This document shows, piece after piece, positions 58,640-64,000 of a stretch of DNA of 64,000 bases. Below the pieces are notes generated by a model. It was not told the DNA's origin and ran no database searches. It saw only the letters and a list, made by a program, of their open reading frames with translations. Source of the DNA: Acanthosepion lycidas. Lineage: Eukaryota; Mollusca; Cephalopoda; Sepiida; Sepiidae. Within the stretch, counting starts at the first letter, position 1; the number at the start of each line of letters is the position of its first letter. Position numbers and translations under genes: made by a program. The stretch spans positions 54,873,443-54,937,442 of the forward strand of contig OZ010586.1 in assembly GCA_963932145.1 (NCBI GenBank). Reading direction: 5' to 3'.

Positions 58640-59400
58640 ATATAAAAGATAAAGAATAACAAATTGACAACATAAGATATACAGATAACACAGTGTTGAT
58701 AGTAGACATAGAAAGGAAACTACGAGAACTCCTACAGAAAGATGTGAAGGAAAGCAATAAGAAAAGACTAAACATTAATTGCAAGAAGACAGGTATGGTT
58801 GTTTTCAAAAGGAACAGCCTAACATGCAAATTACAATTGTTAAAATCAAACATGTACAACAATTTAAATATCTGGGAAGGCTTTTAATGGTGGACATAAA
58901 GTCTGACACTGTAATCTGAAAGTGCATTGGGATAGCAAAAGATGCCTTCCGAAAGCAACGCAATAGAAAGATTTCCTTAGAGACAAAGAAAAAATACTGA
59001 ACTGTTATGTAATATCAGTCCTCCTATATAGCAGTGAATGCTGAACAATCTCCTCACAGATGAAGATGAGACTTGATGCAACAGAAATGTGGTTCTACAG
59101 AAGGATGCTGAGAATACCAGGAACCGAACATGTGAGCAACAATGGAGTTTTAGAGAAAATAGAAACATAAAGGACACTTATACTTAGCATCAGAAAGAGA
59201 GAGAAATTTTAGAGTGCATAATGAGGAAAGAGGGCTTAGAAAATTTGATACTCACAGGACAGATTGAAGGCAAAGAGGGATAGAGGAAAACAATGCATAA
59301 CCTACCTAGAGAGCTTCAGTAAATCGAGGAGAGAACAAGGTTTAGGAAAGATAAAAAAAATGGTCAACAAATGGAAACAGAAATAATGAAGAGAAATGGT
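58640..59400 (+). mobile_element. LINE-C RT palm-to-C-terminus, copy C9
   Basis: Plus-strand 'IRYTDNTVLIVD' (58672-58707) holds the RT active site as YTDN at 58678-58689, so the second catalytic Asp is lost. 'KESNKKRLNINCKKTGMVV' (58747-58803) and 'AKDAFRKQRNRKISLETK' (about 58937-58989) follow, then 'VLLYSSEC' (about 59018-59041), 'FYRRMLRIPGTEHVSNN' (about 59095-59143) and 'MRKEGLENLILTGQI' (about 59221-59265). It ends near 59400. It is the most complete plus-strand LINE-C copy, with several frameshifts. Confidence 0.9.
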
Positions 59401-59744
59401 CAACAACTTTTTGAAAAAAAAAGACTGAAGATTCAAAATTAAACAAACTAATTAAAAAAAAAAACATGAAACTAAAGATAAATAAAACTTGGAGAGAGTA
59501 GAAGAGGAAAAAAAGAAAAAGGAAGCATTTGAAACGTGCTCAATCAGCAGCCCATTAGTTATTTACATTAGAACACAAAAACATGGACGTTACCAAAGGT
59601 ACACGATGTTGATGATAACTAAAGAGCACTATCCAAACCTATATGTTTCAAAAATACCACCTACTGTCACTCTATTAAATAATAGTGATATTTATAAGTT
59701 AACAATAAAGTGATGTTGCTGAGGCAACAAAGTTTTTGATGCTT
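59401..59744. other. no gene recognised
   Basis: A-rich. The 74-residue frame at 59489-59713 has no domain. It may contain the 3' end of C9. Confidence 0.35.
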
Positions 59745-60160
59745 CAAAATATAAAATGCAAAAAAGGTACCCAGGGGGAAAAATGACATAGTAAGAGATT
59801 TTTTAAAAAGATGCTGTAGAATAATCCCATGAGGGAAAAATACAGCATACAGATACAGAAAAGAAATCTATTTGAAAGCTTCAAAGAAAGAAAAAATAAT
59901 CTTACTCTGTGAAAAGAACTTGGCAACTATTGTCTTATCATGTTACTGTTGAACATACACAAATTATTCTTGAAAGTACCTTTAGAGATCAACAAATATC
60001 CAAAATGAAAAGTAGCCACAAAATGGATGACTACTGAATAATAGGCCTACTACAAACAATAGACCAACTGATTGAAAAAAAAACACTAAAAAATAACAAA
60101 CCATTTCGTTTAACTTTGGTTATAAAAAAAGCATTTGACTTGGGGGAATGTGTGGTAATT
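59745..60160 (+). mobile_element. LINE-F RT, 5' part (split by Helitron copy 2)
   Basis: Plus-strand pieces are 'LLNIHKLFLKVPLEI' (about 59947-59991), 'NRPTD' with the IDQLIEK region (about 60055-60080), 'YNKPF' (about 60095-60110), and the block where LINEs have VDYKKAFD (about 60120-60140). The sequence then passes abruptly into the Helitron repeat. Frames are broken. It is a different family from A, B, C, E and G, resembling L1-like or other invertebrate 'pol' LINEs. Confidence 0.62.
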
Positions 60161-60167
60161 TTTAATT

Positions 60168-60955
60168 ATGAGAACTCGTATCTAGCTTATATATAAAACT
60201 GTGATTTCCATTAGTTCACTCATCTATCACACTCTCTAAAATAGCCTGACATTGACTGATCAAAACCAAATTTTGTGAACAAGTGCAAACAAGTAAGGGG
60301 GTACAAAGTACAGTTGGTTTTACATAGCTTAGTACAATAAATTTTCATTACTTTTGAGGAAAAAATTAAAAGTTTTATTATTCAATATACAAAATACTCT
60401 CACTATTTTAAAAAGAATTTAATGATTAAAATAACAAATACTTATTTAATAAAAATGCAATATTGCTTTTTGCATATCTTTTCATTGAGTTTTTATATAT
60501 ACAAGAATCCGGTTATCAGTTTACCCTGCATTTGTAAGAACTATAAACAAATCACAAGGCTAAATGTTTAAAAAAATTGGAATTTAGCTCCAGAAAGAAA
60601 TATTTGCACATGGCTTGTATTTTGCATGCTGAAGAGTAAGAAATCCTAAGAATTTATTCTTCACTGTTAAAAATAAAATAGAAAAAAGAAATTTTCTTAA
60701 AAAATGTTGTTTACTATGAAGTCCTATAAAATTAAATCAAATTAAATTAAAGAAATTATTAAATGGTTTAGTAAGGTTTTTGTCAAAGTATTTTTCAGAC
60801 AAATCAGCTAATTCAAATTTCATCAACTGGTTTGTGAAATTGAACAAAATGTAAAGTTTGTAAATCCCAACAAAAAATGTTAGCAATAACATCAACAATA
60901 TTAAGTACTGTGAGGATTTCAACATACATTGGCATGTTGCAAAAAATTCTAGTTA
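60168..60955 (+). mobile_element. Helitron helicase C-terminal remnant, copy 2
   Basis: Reverse-complement repeat of 3165-3940. The helicase end reads, in shifted frames, the 'NKSQG' trace (about 60548-60562) and 'RVRNPKNLFF' (about 60638-60667). Identity with copy 1 is roughly 80% by eye, with the 'ttagtaaggtttttgtcaaa' region well conserved. It sits inside LINE-F. Confidence 0.75.
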
Positions 60956-60959
60956 ATGA

Positions 60960-61305
60960 AAATTATATAAAAGTTATTGATAATATATATGCTGACAGTA
61001 CTTCAATAATTTGACTACACAAAGACATATATAAGAATAAATAAAAAAGCTATACAAGAGAATAGTATTTCACTAAACTATTTACAGCCTCACTTGAAAG
61101 TATCTTCTTGAAAATGAACTCTGAAGAGAGGGGACTAAACCTCAACAAAGATTACATAAACCATCTGTAATTTGCTGATTATATTTTTCTAATATCTGAA
61201 TCAGTGGATGAAATATAAGAAATGCTTAATGACCTAAATAAGGAAAGTTTGAATATAGGTTTCCAAATAAAGTGAATAAATCAAAAAGAAAAGGCTCCTA
61301 AGTAT
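60960..61305 (+). mobile_element. LINE-F RT, 3' part
   Basis: 'LFTASLESIFLKMNSEERGL' (about 61078-61137), then 'NHL' and FADY at 61171-61182, the altered FADD catalytic box in which the second Asp is Tyr. 'MLNDLNKESLNIGFQIK' follows (about 61225-61275). This continues the RT interrupted at 60160. It is cut off near 61305, just before the antisense LINE-C10. Confidence 0.78.
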
Positions 61306-61324
61306 AGAAGAGGAATTAGAAGTT

Positions 61325-62720
61325 CATATGCATATAATTATGCACCATATGCCTTCAGAACATGCGTGGTCATAGCTCTCTACAACCTCCTTGTTTTTTT
61401 ATTACTTCATGCAACTTTTGACACTTTACTATTCTCTTTGTCCTTGTCTTTTTTCTGCAATACATTCACTAAAATCAATCAAGTTAATCTCACTTTCATC
61501 TGGCATTACCGTTTTTTCTGCATATTCTGTGAGTGTAAGATTCACAAGGCTTTCTTTTCTCATTTACTGTTTCTTTTTTATTTGCAAACATAAGTTTCCT
61601 TGTAGTCCCTATATTCCTCAAAACTTCCTTGTTACTGACAGGTATTAATTAGTATTCTTAGCATTTGTTGGTAAAACCAGATCTCTGTCATTTTATTTTC
61701 TTTATCTATGAAGTATTTACAGCTACATAAGAGATTAAATATTACACAGCAGCTTAGCTCTCTCCTCTTTGTTTCTAATGGCATTTTCCTAAATCTTAAT
61801 ACTTTGGTTAGTTTCTGGAAGATATGACACCTTCAGGTTTCTTTGTCACATTTTCCATCATGCGACATTTTACTCAGATAATTGATTTTGGTTTTCCTAA
61901 CATGTCAAGCTCTCCACTGTCTCTTTCTTTTACTACCTTGTCTAACAGATCTTTCAGGTTTTTTCTGGATCTGCCATTAACACAGTGTCAACTGTATGGT
62001 GTATGTTGTTAAGATTATTTGTGCTGATAATAAATCATAGTAGATGATCTAGTTTTCTTACAATCATCTCATTATATAGATTAAATAAATCCATTGAGAA
62101 TCCTACATCCTTGTCTTATGTCTTTTTCTGTTTTTGTCTCTTCACTGAACTCATTCTCTACCTGCATGCAGGCTCTTTGTTGTTAATAAAGGTTATAGAT
62201 TACTTGAATAGATTACCTACAGAAATCAGTATTTTGAGTAGAGGTATTTGTGTCTTACCTTATAGGACACTATTGTATATCCTATGAAATATAGTTATAA
62301 GTCTTTTTGATTTTATATTGTTTGCTCTGAACATAAAGATAGCAATTCTTGTTCCAGTATTTTGAACAAAGCCACACTGTTCTTGTCCCATTTCTGATTT
62401 ATGTGTGATTTTCATTAAAATATTAATGATAAGTTTAGTTATGTGACTCATTCAGTTGATTTTCTGATAAAGTTCACATTCATTCATACCTGGTGTCTTT
62501 CCTATGAATATAAAGATACTATCTATTGAGGTCCTCCAGTATTTCACCTACGTCATATATTTCATTTATCATTTTGTTAATCTTATCAATCCTAAAATCA
62601 TCTAAGGCTGACAGTATCTTTATTACAATCCCATATATTCCTTCAGTTTTGTTTCTGTTCATCTTCACCAGAGTTGGTCTTATTTGGATTATAATAATAC
62701 AAGTCTTGCCATGATTTTAT
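61325..62720 (-). mobile_element. LINE-C, long minus-strand copy C10
   Basis: Covers the RT from fingers to C-terminus. On the minus strand 'TEGIYGIVIKILSALDDFRI' (about 62655-62597), 'INKMINEIYDVGEI' (about 62590-62545), 'SHITKLIINILMK' (62448-62410) and 'MGQEQCGFVQNTGTRIAIFM' (62391-62332) run in order. Decayed palm, thumb and C-terminal blocks continue down to about 61370. It is the longest LINE-C copy (~1.4 kb) but the endonuclease is missing. It lets C2 and C3-C9, which cover different parts, be assigned to one family. Confidence 0.83.
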
Positions 62721-63336
62721 GAATTGTACATTTTGAGCAACTGATATCATGAATGCAGTATATAATCTATTCATTCCATCTTTGTAGTATCTTTTACTTT
62801 TCTATTCTGAATGTTTCCTTTTTTAGATTTTTATCTCCCATTTGCATCTCTATCTTTGGACAGAGTGCGCTCAGGGGATTCTCTGTCAAAGGACAGAGGA
62901 GCAACTGAGGAAAATAATACTGAGAGGTGCCCAGACCTGGGAAACAGCTGCCCGAGGCTGTGCCATCCCATTGCACAAGAGGAAGGGATCGATGCTCACA
63001 CTGAGGGCAGTGCAACCAACAGTTGCAGAGGTCTGAGAGGAATTTTTGTTCCTGTCCCGGACATACATGCTCGGGCCCCCACCTAAAAATAGACATTGTG
63101 TCACATCTCGTCCTAGAGGTGGGGACAGAGTAAATACCACATGTAAATTACTATAAGGTAGAGCTGGGGCTTTTTAATCTCAGGATTTGTGGGAGAATTA
63201 AGTTCAAATTTATTCATATAGATTTCATAATATAGGTTTTACTTAATTAGCTATTGCTTCTCTAACTCTTTAAATGTTGAATGCATAACTAATTCTAATT
63301 TATATTTTCCTATCTTTATACTATATTAATTTGATT
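62721..63336. other. unassigned, with a GC-rich block at 62855-63130
   Basis: About 275 bp of clearly higher GC carries open frames of 91 (plus, 62811-63086) and 100 residues (minus, 62794-63096) that overlap almost completely. A third plus frame (62842-63036) is also open. None matches a family I know. The composition differs from all neighbours, so an unrecognised repeat, SINE body or captured exon are all possible. Confidence 0.4.
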
Positions 63337-63508
63337 AAGATGGTTTGATGTACGTAGATACTTATTTAAACAATTATCTTTATTTCATGGGTGACAGAAC
63401 AGGGGACAATTTATAAGATAATTACAAATTGTCCCCTGTTCTGTCACCCATGAAATAAAAATAATTGTTTGCACAGAAAATAAGGATCTAGGTACATCAA
63501 ACCATCTT
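63337..63508. mobile_element. 172-bp palindromic MITE
   Basis: AAGATGGTTTGATGTAC (63337-63353) opens an arm that is inverted at the right end, 63508 back to 63492. The inner 33 bp of each arm (63380-63412 and 63426-63458) are exact reverse complements around a 13-nt centre. Between outer and inner parts the arms differ by a ~7-nt indel and a few substitutions. It is non-coding. No target duplication is obvious. Confidence 0.88.
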
Positions 63509-64000
63509 CAAATTAAGTGGCAGCAGAAGAATTATCATTGAACTTTTAAAAGGTAGGCTTAAACATTAATTCAATACTAAAATGCAGCAATCAATTTTGA
63601 GTTCTTCTGCAATTTATTGATGCTTTTTCACATCTACGATCTGTGATGGTGGCTAAACCAAGAGTTCTCCACAGGAGCTAGTTTAAATGATGCCTGATAG
63701 GGTGGCTTTTAAGCTAGCTTAAAATTTTAAGCTAGCTACAATTTTGTATATTAAAGGAAAATAAAAATTACTCCTCTTGAACCATGAAAGCAACGATAAT
63801 GGCTAGTATAATGTATTAATATGTATTTTTAATGAGCTATGAATCATTGAAACTAGACCAGTGGGAGTGGAGGAATTGCTTGTGCACACACAAATACACA
63901 CATATAGAATGCAATTTATATATAAGATGTTCAGCAATAATTCAAGTATCTTCTTTGAAGTTTTGATTTTGGTTTTAATTACAAGATAGTTTAAAGTGTA
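63509..64000. other. no gene recognised; short palindrome
   Basis: TTTTAAGCTAGCTTAAAA (63707-63724) is an exact 18-bp palindrome, followed by a repeat of its first 13 bases. Otherwise unassigned. Confidence 0.5.

Overview
The window reads as intergenic or intronic DNA from an animal nuclear genome. It is AT-rich, carries dozens of microsatellites and minisatellites, and holds no intact protein-coding host gene. Nearly every recognisable stretch is a decayed transposable element: non-LTR retrotransposons of several families, IS630/Tc1/mariner transposons of at least five lineages, two Helitron helicase remnants, one LTR-retrotransposon gag, tRNA-derived SINEs and several hairpin (MITE or foldback) elements. 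The combination of endonuclease/RT LINEs, tRNA-type SINEs and heavy simple-sequence load would fit a mollusc, plausibly a coleoid cephalopod. That placement is inference from element style only. LINE family letters (A, B, C, E, F, G) and SINE numbers are local labels for this window.

Layout. 0-9 kb: degenerate repeats, a Helitron remnant, a tRNA-like sequence, a LINE-B 3' end next to a (TA)n tract, a possible SINE and a ~620-bp foldback. 9-20 kb: a LINE-A tail, mariner M1, a 1.73-kb element bounded by a perfect 60-bp inverted repeat with a GC-richer minisatellite core, LINE-C fragments, the largest LINE-A copy (about 2.5 kb, endonuclease plus RT, minus strand) and a Tc1 relic. 20-31 kb: SINE-4, three minisatellites, LINE-C and LINE-B ends, SINE-1, a 28S rRNA fragment spanning the R2 target site with an 11 x 25-bp tandem array nearby, and mariner M3. 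31-42 kb: an AT-rich desert, LINE-A ends, SINE-2, LINE-G, a foldback and a mariner-D end.

42.5-46 kb: a gypsy-like gag and protease relic carrying an 80-bp mariner MITE inside its coding sequence, then LINE-A and an inverted cluster of SINE-4 tails. 46-57 kb: LINE-C 3' ends on the minus strand, a Tc3-like relic, LINE-E, mariner M2, and a LINE-C copy split by an 853-bp mariner-like element with terminal inverted repeats. 58-64 kb: LINE-C on the plus strand, a LINE-F RT split by a Helitron fragment, a long minus-strand LINE-C copy, a GC-rich block of unknown nature and a 172-bp palindromic MITE.

No element looks autonomous. RT catalytic motifs are altered in four of the five places where they can be read, and transposase frames carry stops and frameshifts. 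The informative content is historical: who inserted into whom, and which hairpin elements may once have been mobilised by which transposase. The strongest single observation is the 80-bp palindrome at 42956-43035, whose dimensions (37-bp arms, 6-bp centre) and first 16 bases resemble, from memory, the human MADE1/Hsmar1 elements.
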